This document shows, one piece after another, positions 12,065 through 22,737 of a DNA stretch of 64,000 bases (position 1 is its first letter; every line of letters starts with the position of its first letter). The notes under the pieces were generated by a model. That model did no database searches. It was given only the letters and a program-made list of their open reading frames with translations, and had not been told where the DNA came from. The DNA is taken from the NCBI GenBank assembly GCA_022059125.1, contig JAEUWY010000005.1, forward strand, positions 5,766,001-5,830,000, read 5' to 3'. The DNA comes from Corynespora cassiicola (Eukaryota; Ascomycota; Dothideomycetes; Pleosporales; Corynesporascaceae). The translations under genes were made by a program, and so were the position numbers.

Positions 12065-13236
12065 TCATGGGCACGTCAGACTGCGCACCCTCTTGTCCCC
12101 TCTGCCAAGAATCTCCCCACGAATCTTGCTCGGTACGGCGGCCTTGGCCCAGCACTGCAGCGCACACCGCCTCATGAGCTCAATCTCCTCGGCCTTGAGC
12201 CTGAGCTGGCGCTTGGCCAGCTTGCTCTTGCGCAGCCTGGCGCCCTTGCCCTCGGGCGGCACGTCCTCTGCGATGGCGTACAAGACGCCGGGGAGCGTGA
12301 CGCTGCGGTCGGTCACGACGGCGCGACGGCGCCGCTTGTCCGAAGCGGCGGGCGGCGACGAGACCAGCGACTCGAGGTTGACGCACTCGTTGATGAGGGC
12401 CTGGATGCCGGCCGAGAGCTGGGTGGCGCGCGAGAAGAGGTAGGACCAGTGGTCTGGACCCCAGAAGGGGTCCGCGGAGAGGGCCTCGCGGAGGGCGGGC
12501 AGGATGTGGGGGAGGGGGGGCAGGGTGGCGCCGGTCGGGGTCGAGGGGGTCTCGCTGACGGGCGAGGTGGCCGGGGACGACGCGTGCGAGGACGCCGGGG
12601 ACGAGTTGGGAGAGGCAACTGAGGCGGTCGACAGCAGGGACGCGGCAATGGTCAAGCGAATGTGAGACTCGGTGCTGAGCGTCTCGGTGGTGACGCATGC
12701 TATGGATGGATTAGCACTTGTCCTTTTTGTACGTGGGCGATGGGTAGATTGGAACATACCTGGGCAGCCCCGGGTGCGGCACCAGTCCTCCTCTTCGCCG
12801 AGGAAGCACTGCAGAAACAAGAAAGCATCACGAGCTTCCCCGGAAAACGCTAGCTCCAGATCTTCGGATTTGTGGGTACATAGAGCCGCCTCAGCCAGAG
12901 CCGAGGCGCGCCTGAACAGCTCAACAACAGGCATGACCAGCGCATGCAACAGGTCGCGGTGCAGCAGCCAGGTCTCCCGGGCGTGCTCGTCGCAGTCGGC
13001 GTGGGCGGTGCAGAATCTATGGAGGTGGCAGGTCGAATTAGCATATATCTAGCACGAGCGGGGGGTGTCGGGTGCAGTGCCATGGCGGGAGGAGAGACAA
13101 CGTACTGGGCATGGCCGGCCAGGTAGCTCCTCAAGACCTGGAAGCCCTGGGAGGCACACAGCATGTCGACGTCGTCGCGGGGGATGGTGAAGGGGCTCTG
13201 GGCCAAGCTTTCGGAAGCATTGCTGATCATGTCCAT
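12065..13236 (-). CDS. Conserved-looking fungal protein of unknown function (340 aa)
   Basis: Three predicted exons: 13236-13106, 13016-12760 and 12699-12065. The start is the ATG at 13236 (MDMISNASESLAQSPF). The N-terminal half is helical with several Cys and His (FCTAHADCDEHARETW, then EEEDWCRTRGCP..CVTTET). A Ser/Pro-rich linker follows around residues 145-180, then a helical C-terminal half (WGPDHWSYLFSRATQLSAGIQALINECVNLESL) ending in a basic stretch (GARLRKSKLAKRQLRLKAEEIELMRRCA). No membrane helix or catalytic motif is recognised. The scattered Cys/His do not form a standard zinc-finger spacing. The basic C-terminus and Ser-rich linker are compatible with a nuclear protein, but that is only a guess. 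The last intron is 60 bases, in frame and stop-free. Confidence 0.8.
12700..12759 (-). other. In-frame, stop-free 60-base intron (possible retained intron)
   Basis: The donor is GTATGT, there is a GCTAATC-type branch site, and the acceptor is CATAG. The length is a multiple of three and there is no stop in frame, so retention would insert 20 residues between GCPG-type sequence and the CVTTET segment instead of truncating the protein. Confidence 0.6.
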
Positions 13237-15016
13237 GGCGTGCGATTACGGTGGTTGGTTAGACTCATGCAGCGCGGCAGAAGCAGTCGTCGACGTTCGC
13301 ATTGAAGAACGGCAGGCCCTGGTAATAACTACGTCTGCGGAAGCGGGGTCGGGGTCGGAGGGAGGGCGCGAAGCAAAAGAGAAGAGAGGGGTGGAAACGA
13401 GCGGATGGACATGGGGAGGAAACAAGTGGAAGGTTCCCTTTTCAATGAAATGACGCCCTGGGAGGCTCTGGGGCCAGCGGCCAGCAATCGACGTGATGGG
13501 GCCGGGGGGAGATCCGCCCACACTTGGCCCCTTTTCCATGAGCCTTATCCACTCGCTCGCTGTCTGATGCCGCCCGCCCGCCCGCCAGCTCGCCAGCGCC
13601 AGCGCGAAATGGCATGCCTAGGTATGCATGGTCTATTTGCACACATGGCGACATTGCTGCTTTTCGATAACGCCTCCCGGGGCGGCGCGCTGCGACGAGC
13701 CCGCCATGGGACTGTGCCTAGCTGAGCCACGCACCCCTCGCTTCCCCTCGCGTCCCCTCGCGTCCCTTCGCGCCCACGCGGCGCCGCAGAGCTATCCCTG
13801 GGTCTGCGCGCGCCGTCTGTCGAGCGTGGGGGAGCTAAGGCGGGCGGCCTGCAGCGTGCGAGCGACGTTGCTCTCTGCTCTGCGGTGCTGCGTAGGTGGG
13901 TAGGTAGGTAGGTAGGTAGGTAGGTAGGTAGGTAGGTAGGTATGCCATCATCGCGCCCGCCGCGATCGCCCCCCTTTCATACCGAAGCAGCAGGGTGCTC
14001 CCGTGTGCGCTGGCCATGGTGGGGACGTGAAACAAGTTTCAATTTCGCTGGTGGGTTGAGCTTGCGCGTTGTCCCCAGAAGCCCCGAGCATGCCGGCTCA
14101 TGGTCGTGTTGCTGCCAAACGACCAGGCCTGGAACCTCTGGAGCCTCTGGAGCCTCTGGGCGGCGCGAACAAGTCAATAGCCACACCCTCTGCTTCTGTC
14201 CAAGCCACCGAGCTGAAGACGCGCCCACGACGCCGTCTCGCCTCTGAAGACGGCCACGGGTTAATTTTGGCAACCCTCGATGCCCTCCGCTGCTCGATTC
14301 GGACAAGTCCACGTTCCCATGCTCAGCCAGACTGGCGGCAGCGTTATCGCGCAACAGAGATATCGATAGTTCCGGCCCTCCATCCCACGCGAGCGTTTGG
14401 AGACGCCCTAGCCTGCCGCTACGGGGACTCCCGCCCTACACACCATTATTTCCCTGGCCACCGGGTCTCCTCATTCTTTCATTTGGGTGCTGCACGTCTC
14501 GCAGAAATCCACCGAACTGCGACGATCCGTCTTTCCGCTCCTCGACCGACGCCCAATCACGCCCGCGACGCCCTGCACATTCCACCCCCCCGTCCCCATT
14601 GCCAACCCGCAGTCCACGACATCAACCCGCTACACCCCCCAGACTTCTGGCACATGGGCGTCACCGGCGTTTGCAGTTAGCCGCGGACACGCCTTGATTG
14701 ACTGCCCGCACGGCGTGGGCGGTGGGTCACGGAAGTCGCTCCGATCGACTGTCAGCTCTGCTCTGCGCATGACGTCTTGTTCCCTGCCCGCGGTATTGGG
14801 ATCAACGCTACAGGGGAGCGCCCGTCTCATCTGCACGTATACTGAGCCCGGCCGCCCGCTCAGCTCCAAGATCCTGACTGACTTCATCTTCGTCGGTCTT
14901 TGTGTGTGAACATGCTTTTTTGGTCTTTCGGCACCCAGGCCTAGCAGTCATGGACTACCTAGCCAACCATGCAGGAGCCGTACCTAGCTGAACAGGATGC
15001 TATTAATGGCCTATTC
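13237..15016. other. Intergenic region between two minus-strand genes
   Basis: It should contain the promoter of the 12-13.2 kb gene and the 3' UTR of the HMG-box gene. Long plus-strand open frames around 14.0-14.9 kb show no recognisable domain and are rejected. A TAGG microsatellite lies at about 13.9 kb. Confidence 0.6.
13901..13942. repeat. TAGG microsatellite, about 10.5 copies
   Basis: A perfect tetranucleotide repeat of 42 bases, flanked by imperfect GTAGGTGGG on the left. It lies about 0.7 kb upstream of the start of the 12-13.2 kb gene. Confidence 0.93.
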
Positions 15017-17586
15017 TCATCTCCACCAAAAGACTGAACATGACCCGTCTGAATTCAGCACTCGCCTCATGCTATCGCCAGTCATGGTTTGTTTTCGTCC
15101 AAACGGATCTGTGAGCAGGACAGACAGCTTCTCGGAAATGGGGCCCATCTCTGCCTTGGAGACCGGGATCGGGGGGCTGAGCTGCGTCGGGTCCGCCTGC
15201 AGGAGCGAGAAGATGCTCGTTTTCGCCCTGCCGAGCATTCGGTGATGGATGTCGCGGAGCGAGTCGTACAGTGGCCATAGAATCTCCACGTAGTGGTTGG
15301 CTACTGGCTCATGGATCCGAGTTTGCTCTAGGATGTCGATGCATCCTTTTGCATAGTTGAGGTCTTCCTCGACGCCTTCGGGCTGCCCATCTAGCAGTTT
15401 GGTCGTGGCACCGCACATCAACACTATGCAGGCGGTAAATGCCCAGTAGCTGCTCTTCCGTCAGCATGCATCAGTGTACGCATTGGCCGAGGCACTCACA
15501 TGATCAGCCAGCAACGCCTTGTCAAGGTTCCGTCAAAGGATATGAGACGCAGGATACGCGCAATCTGCTGGCCGGCCACTGCACACTCGTTGCCATATCG
15601 ACGAGCATCGGCCTCGGAGAGTTCGAGATTCCAGGCTGCGCCATTGGTCATGTGGTTTTCGGCCGTGGCAACCACCAGCTGCCGATACAACAAGATCAGA
15701 GCCCCCAGGTACATTATCTAGCACTGCATCAGCTTGTAACTTGTTGATTTCCCAGCCAAGACGTACGTGCACCATGAGTATCGCCCGTCGTTGGTAGAGG
15801 GTGAGTTGGGGCGGGTTGCTCGACGTTAGTGTAGGCATCTGCAACATCAAGGGAACCTCCACGCGCCATGTCTCCAGTTTTTCGGTAAGCATGCTAATAT
15901 TCTCTTTAGTAACCAGCTCGGGGGAAGAGAGCGTCTTTGCAACTTCGGCTGCCACTAGGCCAATCTTGCTAGTCTGTGTATGGATGAGCTCATCGACCGT
16001 GGTCGAGTCTGGCTGATAGACAGCGCAGGCAAGCTAGTCACGTTAGGCGCACGCTTTGCAGCATTTGGAAATGGACCACTTACACCGATGTCATCGGGCG
16101 TAACGTCGGACGTGTAACCCAAGGTATAAGAGAGCCAGCAGTCCATGAAGATGAGGCTGCGGTAAACGCGCCTCCAATTTTCACTCGCAGTGTCGGCGCC
16201 AGCCTGGTGCAAGGCCGGGCACTTCCAGCGTGCGATCTGCAAGCCAGCAGCTAGATGCAGTCAGCCTCACCATGCCATCCCGGCCTGCGCGCAATCAAAC
16301 TCACCGAGGAGGTAGCGAGCGCTCATGTGCTTCTCGAGTAGGGCATAGAAGGACAGGGAAAGCAGCAGACGCATGGTGCGCATATAATCAACACGAGCAG
16401 TCTTCTCGTGGAAGTGCAAGGTTCCAGAAGCATACAGGACGCGGCGAATGCGATCTGGGAAGCAGTCCATGTCATAGTGGGCACCCATGGCCGCCACAGT
16501 GAAGCACTCGGCCATGGTCATGGCATCGACTGGTTTCTGCGGCCTATATATCCGATCCAAGATCTCGTCAATCTGGGCATACGTCCACATGAACAACAGT
16601 GAGCCGGTCCCGCGAACAAAAGCATACATGGCACGGCGGATCAACTCTTCAGAGGGCAGGTGGTGTGGCTCGTATGCCTGGACACCTTGGCTCAGAATCT
16701 CACCTCGCAACGAGACGAGTTCACTGAAGGCAAGCGTGAGGGCATTGTGGCACACCTCTGCCTCTGTGCCCGTCGAGGTAGCGGACGGAAGGGAAACGCT
16801 GTCAGAGGAACTGGGGCTCGCACGTGAGTACTGACTACGAATAAAGGAAGATCCGGATCGGCTCGGTGTCGGGCGCTTCGCGTTGGCTGTCTGGGTCTGC
16901 TGGGCCTTGAAAGTGCTCAGGTACGTCTGATACTTGCGCCAGCTGTCCGTCTTCTTGTACTCGTCCATCTGGGCCTCGTACTCCTGCATGGCTCGCGCGG
17001 CATGGCTCTCCCACACGCGCTTCTGCTCAGCAGGCAGGACCTGCCAGCGGCGGCCCACCTCCTTTGCAATGTCTACAAAGGAGAGCGAGCTTACTTCGGG
17101 GTCGGTCCGAAGCTGGTCAGCAAAATTCACGTCTAGAGAGGGTCAGACAGGTTTCAGAACAACGGGCCAATGCGGTGTCGTACAGGCGGTCTTGGGCTTC
17201 TTTGGGGCGTTGCTGTCAGGGCGAGGGTGGCGCCTGTACCGCCTCTTCTCCCTAGGCGGCGGGGTTCCAGTCTGCCTGGAGAGGCACTCGAGTGCGGACG
17301 AGGAGAGGGAAGTCTGGTCGCTCGCCGTGGCACTCTCTGGGTCCAGGGACAGGGTGGCCGGGATTCCCCGAAAGGTCGCGATCTCGCGCTGGAGGGCACG
17401 GCGGTGGCCCAGCTTGAAGTTGAGCGTGGTCAGGTCCTCCTCGGTGATGTCCAGGACCGTGTCCCAGCTGCCAAAGCCATTCTCGGTCAGCACGTTGAAG
17501 TAGTCGCTGAGCCCCAGGCGCGAGAGCACGTCGGGGAGCTCTGGCGACGGGGCGGCGGAGGCGTCGGAAGAGGAAGGGATCGTCAT
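15017..17586 (-). CDS. SAM-domain and HMG-box transcription regulator (772 aa)
   Basis: Six predicted exons: 17586-17184, 17132-16305, 16250-16084, 16033-15767, 15717-15500 and 15452-15017; all five introns are 47-54 bases and phases agree. A SAM-like domain spans about residues 16-75 (LPDVLSRLGLSDYFNVLTENG, then DITEEDLTTLNFKLGHR). A basic linker (REKRRYRRHPRP) leads into a single HMG box at about 128-205 (PKKPKTAYVNFADQLR, then FVDIAKEVGRRWQVLPAEQK); the box spans the first intron, whose removal restores the family-like KTAYVNFAD. The long C-terminal part resembles the helical middle region of fungal transcription factors (MAECFTVAAMGAHYDMDCFPD, RVYRSLIFMDCWLSYTLGY). It should bind DNA in the nucleus; SAM suggests partner binding. 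There is no Zn2Cys6 cluster, so the HMG box probably replaces it. The target pathway cannot be read from the sequence. Confidence 0.92.
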
Positions 17587-19174
17587 GATGGGAAAGTCGT
17601 GCCTCTGGGAAAATCGGGGTCACCAAGATATTTGAAGGTTGCAGGTCTGGGGCCTTGTGTGCACGGCATGCTGGCACCCTGGCACCCTGGCACCCTGGCA
17701 TGGCAGGTTCCGGCGGATGGGGATGGCGGCCAGCGAGCGACGCACGTAGGCGGAGTAGCTGAGGGAACGTGTGGCCGCCAGTGGCAGCACCGACGGTGGC
17801 CTGATGCGAGAGCAGATGGGCAATCTAGAACCTGTCCCGACCGAGTTAAGCCTTTGCAGGAAAAAAGCTTAGCCTTGCCTAGCGCCGCACAAACGTCGAA
17901 CCTCGCTTCTCCAGGCCCTGGGCCTGCCCACGCACGCCCGCGACAGCCCGCGACAGCCCTGGGCCGCCCTCTGCCAGCGACGACGACGACGATGGCGACG
18001 ACGGCGACGACGCCTGCTGCCGCGTGTCGCCCGCCGAGACTCCCATCCGGTGATCGAGGGCAGGCCTCACGCGCCCCGCCCATCTGGCCGCCCCCCCTGG
18101 GCACACGCTCCGCCCTCCACAACGCCCAATATCTCCCAGCGCCGGGCCGAGACCACCCCAAGCACTATGCAACAGCAGCAGTCAGAAGCTGCCCGCAGGC
18201 GCTTGGCTGCCCTTCTGAGAATCCATGGCATTTTTCTCGGTCCCAGCTCCGCCTGCCGGTGCATCTTTCCGGAAGGTACGACGCGGCCCTGTGATGGGAG
18301 TGCGAGCCCGCGTGAGAGGGCCATTGGGGCGCCGCCGGCTGTCTCCTCAACCCACCACGCCCACCATGCCCACCACACCCACCGCACCCGCCGCCCGCCC
18401 GAGTCTGTCTTGCGGGTCCGCCAGAAAGCTATCCTCGCCGTGCCATGTCGACCTCAGCAGGCGCATCTGATCATCAGTGCCTCTCGATCGGTGCCGCGGT
18501 GGGGATCGATCTTGCGATCGGTTGGATGCCAGCCTGAACAGACAGAGGGTCCAGGCCTAGAACCTCTCGTTAATCGCCCTCGAGGCAGGATCGCACTTTC
18601 GCATGGGCGTCGACTGCTTCCATTTGCCGGAATCCGGTGCCAATGCAAAGTCGGATGCTCCCGAATGGTCACGCCTGTGTGGCCCGTTTCGCGTCGCGCT
18701 ACGGCAGAAACGGCAGCCATCGCATTCGTAACATGCCCCCCAACAAGCGCATCTGCACGGCCCAGCCCGTTGCTGTCTCGTGCTCTTGGGCTCCAACTAT
18801 AAGCCTCGTCTCTCCCTTAGCTTTCTTGCCGCCTGCACCACTGTATTGAATTCGGAAGAATGCCGTCTTGCCCACCCCCCTCGTTGCTAACCCCGTGGCT
18901 GTGTCGCCGCGTCCCATCTTGAATACGGTCCCTCACTTCCAGGATACGAGCTCGCGACCCCACAAAGCCCGAATGGCATGGCCTCTGCTCGGGACTTTGG
19001 TGCTGCCTGTGCAAAGGTGGGTCGCGTGCACAGCCGGTCCAATGTTCGCCTCTCGGCATATGCACCCTCAAAATCAGCCGGATACCATGCACGTCACTTT
19101 GCACCTCGCAACACACAATTACCACTTTGATATCATGCTTGTAAACCGCATATTCTTCTTATACACCCCTTAAA
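17587..19174. other. Promoter side of the HMG-box gene, up to the tRNA gene
   Basis: GC-rich near 17.6-18.4 kb, with long spurious open frames on both strands, including a plus-strand frame antisense to the HMG-box first exon. No domain or consistent splicing supports a protein gene. There is an 8-base tandem repeat at 17671-17702. Confidence 0.6.
17671..17702. repeat. Four tandem copies of an 8-base unit (CTGGCACC)
   Basis: Three exact units and one changed unit lie about 85 bases upstream of the HMG-box gene's start codon, probably within its leader. Confidence 0.88.
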
Positions 19175-19246
19175 AGCTTGATGGCGCAGCGGAAGCGCGC
19201 CGGGCTCATAACCCGGAGGACGAAGGATCGAAACCTTCTCAAGCTA
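19175..19246 (+). tRNA. Initiator tRNA-Met (anticodon CAT)
   Basis: A 72-base cloverleaf can be drawn: 7-bp acceptor stem AGCTTGA with TCAAGCT and discriminator A; D arm TGGCGCAGCGGAAGCGC; anticodon stem CCGGG/CCCGG closing loop CTCATAA with anticodon CAT; T arm GAAGG/CCTTC with loop ATCGAAA. The A1:T72 pair, the G-C-rich anticodon stem and the ATCGAAA T loop (lacking the usual TTC) are eukaryotic initiator features, and the D and anticodon arms fit ascomycete initiator tRNAs. There is no intron. Transcription is by RNA polymerase III from internal A and B boxes. Confidence 0.95.
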
Positions 19247-22200
19247 AACATTCTGCTTTAAAAAAAACATTCTTTTTTTTTGCAACATTTTGTGCATTCT
19301 GGAGAAAGTTTACAAACCACCCTGCACTGCCAGCTGAATCTTGCCCCGACTCAGGCCACTCGAAACGTCAGTCAACACATTATCAAACTTCCACCCGGCA
19401 TCAAATCGGAAATTTCGCGGAACGCCGGATCCCTTCTGCTCGCCGATCTGCTTCATGCACATCACACACTGGCCTTGTGTGTGGCAGACAGCCTACAGCA
19501 TCATGCTCTGTGCGGAGAGCCGAACGCATCTGGGCCATGTTCCAAGAAAGGCTGCCCGGTGCGAAAGCGAGCCTGAATCCGGACTTGATTACGACCTACA
19601 GGGGATGCGGTGACATATCGCCATTTTCTATAGCATGAACCAAGTATACGCTGCTCTGAAGACTCAACCCCCACGTCACTCCAGCTCTTTGGCCTCCATC
19701 ACCGCTACGCACGCATACCTTCAAGTCGATCGAGCTATCAAAGTCCCACCCTTGGCCCAGGTACAGGGAGAGATGCAAGGTTGTCGAATGTCGTATCCTT
19801 GCTATTCTTTGGCTGCTCGTGCCATCACTCTCCTTATCCGCATTCAATGTATTCGCCCGAACGGTTCTCCCACGTGAAATCGGAACATGGCCCTTTGCCG
19901 ACGGCTATGTCGATTTCGGTAGTTCACGGAAAATTCCTTGGGCTTCACTGACGGCCCTTTTCCGAAGCAACGTTACTTCGAAACACACATCAACCCCAAT
20001 TCCGCCGACAAGCCAATTCGTCCAAGGGGAAGGTCAATCGTACCAAGGAGTTTTGTATGGACACGACCTTCGTTGATCAAACCAAAAAATTCTACCAGTG
20101 TAGGGTAATCGTCAAGCTCCTACCAATGCCCTTTTTTGCGCATCATCACGCCAACATCGGAACTCTTCCGCTTCGACACCGACCCATGGAACAATATTCT
20201 CCGAATGCGAACTCGAGAACATGGAAGGAAAATCTCCCGCAGAAGGAAACGGGCAGGTTTTCCGGTCATTTGATGCCCAAGTCGACTATCGCGAGCGTAT
20301 TGCGACCCATGCACTCAGCCCATACCTTGCAGTGCCTTGCGACTCCATGATCTTCGTCAACCCAGCTTTGTAACTTTCGTAAAGTGTTCATCAAACCAGG
20401 AGACAAACTCGATCGGCCCGACATCCCCGTCTGCGAAGTCGGTGCACTTCTCGGCGTCGGCGCGACTGAGGCGTAGCATCCGGAAGCTGTTCCGACGAGC
20501 AGGCAATGCTTCAGCGCAAGGAGCCCATGGCGGCACGTTGCCTCGAGTCTTAAGGTACTACTTCCTCCAATCTGGCCGACACGCATACCACATGGTCGCC
20601 CTGGATACGTTCTCATTGGTTGCGGTGGAATCTCCATAAGGCCGATTGGGAGAGAACCTAGCTTGAAGCGTAAAAGGAGCGGTGGTGATAAGTCAATTTC
20701 CATTTGCCGACTTGTCACTTACTCTTTTCAGAGTAGCCATATATTCTCCACGCTCTGTCATGCAGTGTCCAGGGCACGGAGCATAGAACGTGCCCCGGAG
20801 AAACGACAGCAACCGCCTAATGTGCACCATATCCATCAAAATTTACCGAAAGCGCGGAGATCTTGACCAAAGTCAGCCGCATTACTCACGTCACGAGGCA
20901 TGGCGACCAGTCCTTCATTAGAAGGTGCGTCTTCTAAGACGCGTCGCCTGGCCACAGGATCTCGGTAAGTTGCGAGAGCTCGCCCAAAGGATTCAGTAAC
21001 CTTGTTTAACCAGTGATCCTCAACGAGGTCGCCTTGGAGGCTGGTGGGTAACGTAAATTTTTCAATGCCGGCATATCAATTCGGTGCTAGCTCTGCATAC
21101 CGGTAAGGCGCCGTCTAGAGCGATGACGATATCAGGACCCTGCAGGCGTTGCTCCACAGAGCTAAGCCACGTAACACACTGGTACGATTCTTGCTTTCTA
21201 TGCGCCAAGAACTAGCGGAGTGATTAGTCTTGGGGCGATAGCAGGAAATGTCTTCTGATTAGAGAGGCTTGAATGGCTCCAGGCACCAGAGATATGTCCT
21301 GGGCTAAAAAATCAATCTACTGAATAGATGCCTCTGCCTATCACTGGTAAAATACAGAGGCTCTGATAGCTGTAGTGGGAAGGCCTTTCGGTTAGGATAT
21401 GGGCGGTGCGGCTGCAATCAGAAAGCGGGGCGAACAAGTACCTGTCGCCTTCTGACCATTCCCCCTCCTACAGCAGTACCAAATATCATTCAGCCGGGTG
21501 GTCATCGCGCCCTCACGAACATTGCGCCATACATCTTCTCATCTGACTGACTCTGTAACACGTTTTCTTTGATCAGTGTCTCCGTAACGAGTCTACTACT
21601 CAAATTACCAAGCAAGTCTAGCTATACACGGCCGAGCTCCGTCTCAGTCTACAGCTTGACTCGGCAGAAAGTCACACCCTTCTTGACCTAAACCCAGGTG
21701 ACGGGACAACCGGAAGGAGAAGGGAAAAAAAAGCTTCGGCCATGGGAGAGATAGGCATCAGTGCGCACTGAAGAATCACGACACGGCATTGATAAGTCGA
21801 ATCGCCTATCTACACTCAATGCAGAGTGTAGCTCCAGCCCCATCTATTGATGACCAGGGCGGCCTCAGTGAAGTTTGTCTATCTGCTTGCCTGCCTGTCA
21901 AGCAAAAATTCCACCGTCTTACGCAATTACTTGATATCGGCCCTTTTTTTAAAGGCGAAGGAGCTTGCGCTTCTGCCAATGTCCGGGGCGCTGCGCTGCA
22001 GTGGATGAGCTAATTGTCAGGTACGCCTCTCATTCTTGGAATACAAGAAGACGTACCGGCCGCGCGTCTGATGGTGTCGGTACACACGTTCACGATCGAC
22101 GCATACGGGGCTTGGGTTGAATTTCGTACTGTGGTGGGTGGGGTGAATCTTGGTTTTGAGTTGCTCCCTGAGCTTTGACTTCTCTCTGAAGCTGATAAAT

Positions 22201-22737
22201 GAATGGATTACGTGTTGCTGTAAGGGGATTGTCTTGGGTGTCATGGTAAGGGCGTAGTCGATTGTTCAGAAAGATGTGTGTGTGTGACGACAATTGCGGG
22301 TGATGGCAAAGCAGCAGAGGAAAATTGATTTGGTTGATAAATACACCAGAGTATTAGAAGCCATGAATAAAGCTATTAGGCCTTTTGTTGGCCAATATTG
22401 AGGGTTTTGAGAAGACGATCCACGCGTGAAGGGAAATGGTGTGGTCGATAGACGAATCTGGGGCTGAGCCTGGGTATGCTGGCAACATTTTTCTAGATGT
22501 GTAAACCCGATACGTCATCTCCACACAGTCAGCCCATAAAATCTCGCATTAACCTCGGATAAATTATACCTCACTATATACTAGGACTGCCAAGTGTATT
22601 CGTGTTTCATTCTCGAGTGTGTGCTCAGATGTCGAGTATCGCATTAATAACCGTGCTCCCTTGCCAAAACCCAATCAAGTGGTATATCGCACACAGTTCC
22701 CAAACGCCGGTATATCAATCCATTCCATTAGGCATTT
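19247..22737. other. Gene-empty stretch with at most decayed coding remnants
   Basis: About 3.5 kb between the tRNA gene and the CFEM receptor gene. All open frames are short. On the minus strand at about 20.3-20.6 kb two overlapping frames have protein-like composition (ADAEKCTDFADGDVGPIEF and AGLTKIMESQGTARYGL) but are broken by stops and frameshifts with no good splice sites, which could be a decayed gene. A GCCTCTG/CAGAGGC inverted repeat lies at about 21332-21362. No transposase or LTR was recognised. Confidence 0.45.
19273..19281 (+). terminator. RNA polymerase III terminator (T9) of the initiator tRNA gene
   Basis: A run of nine T lies 27 bases after the tRNA 3' end, as expected for RNA polymerase III termination. 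Confidence 0.85.

Noticed and set aside
12180..12698. Overlapping minus-strand open frames inside the 12-13.2 kb gene
   Set aside because: High-GC shadows in other frames, made of Pro/Arg/His runs; the chosen frame gives phase-consistent exons and a balanced composition.
17170..18294. Long plus-strand open frame antisense to the HMG-box first exon
   Set aside because: It is explained by GC-rich codon shadows of the real gene and GC-rich promoter sequence; no domain and no sensible start.
20266..20718. Minus-strand open frame and two overlapping protein-like frames
   Set aside because: Content shifts between frames and is broken by stops; no splice pattern restores it. At most a decayed gene.
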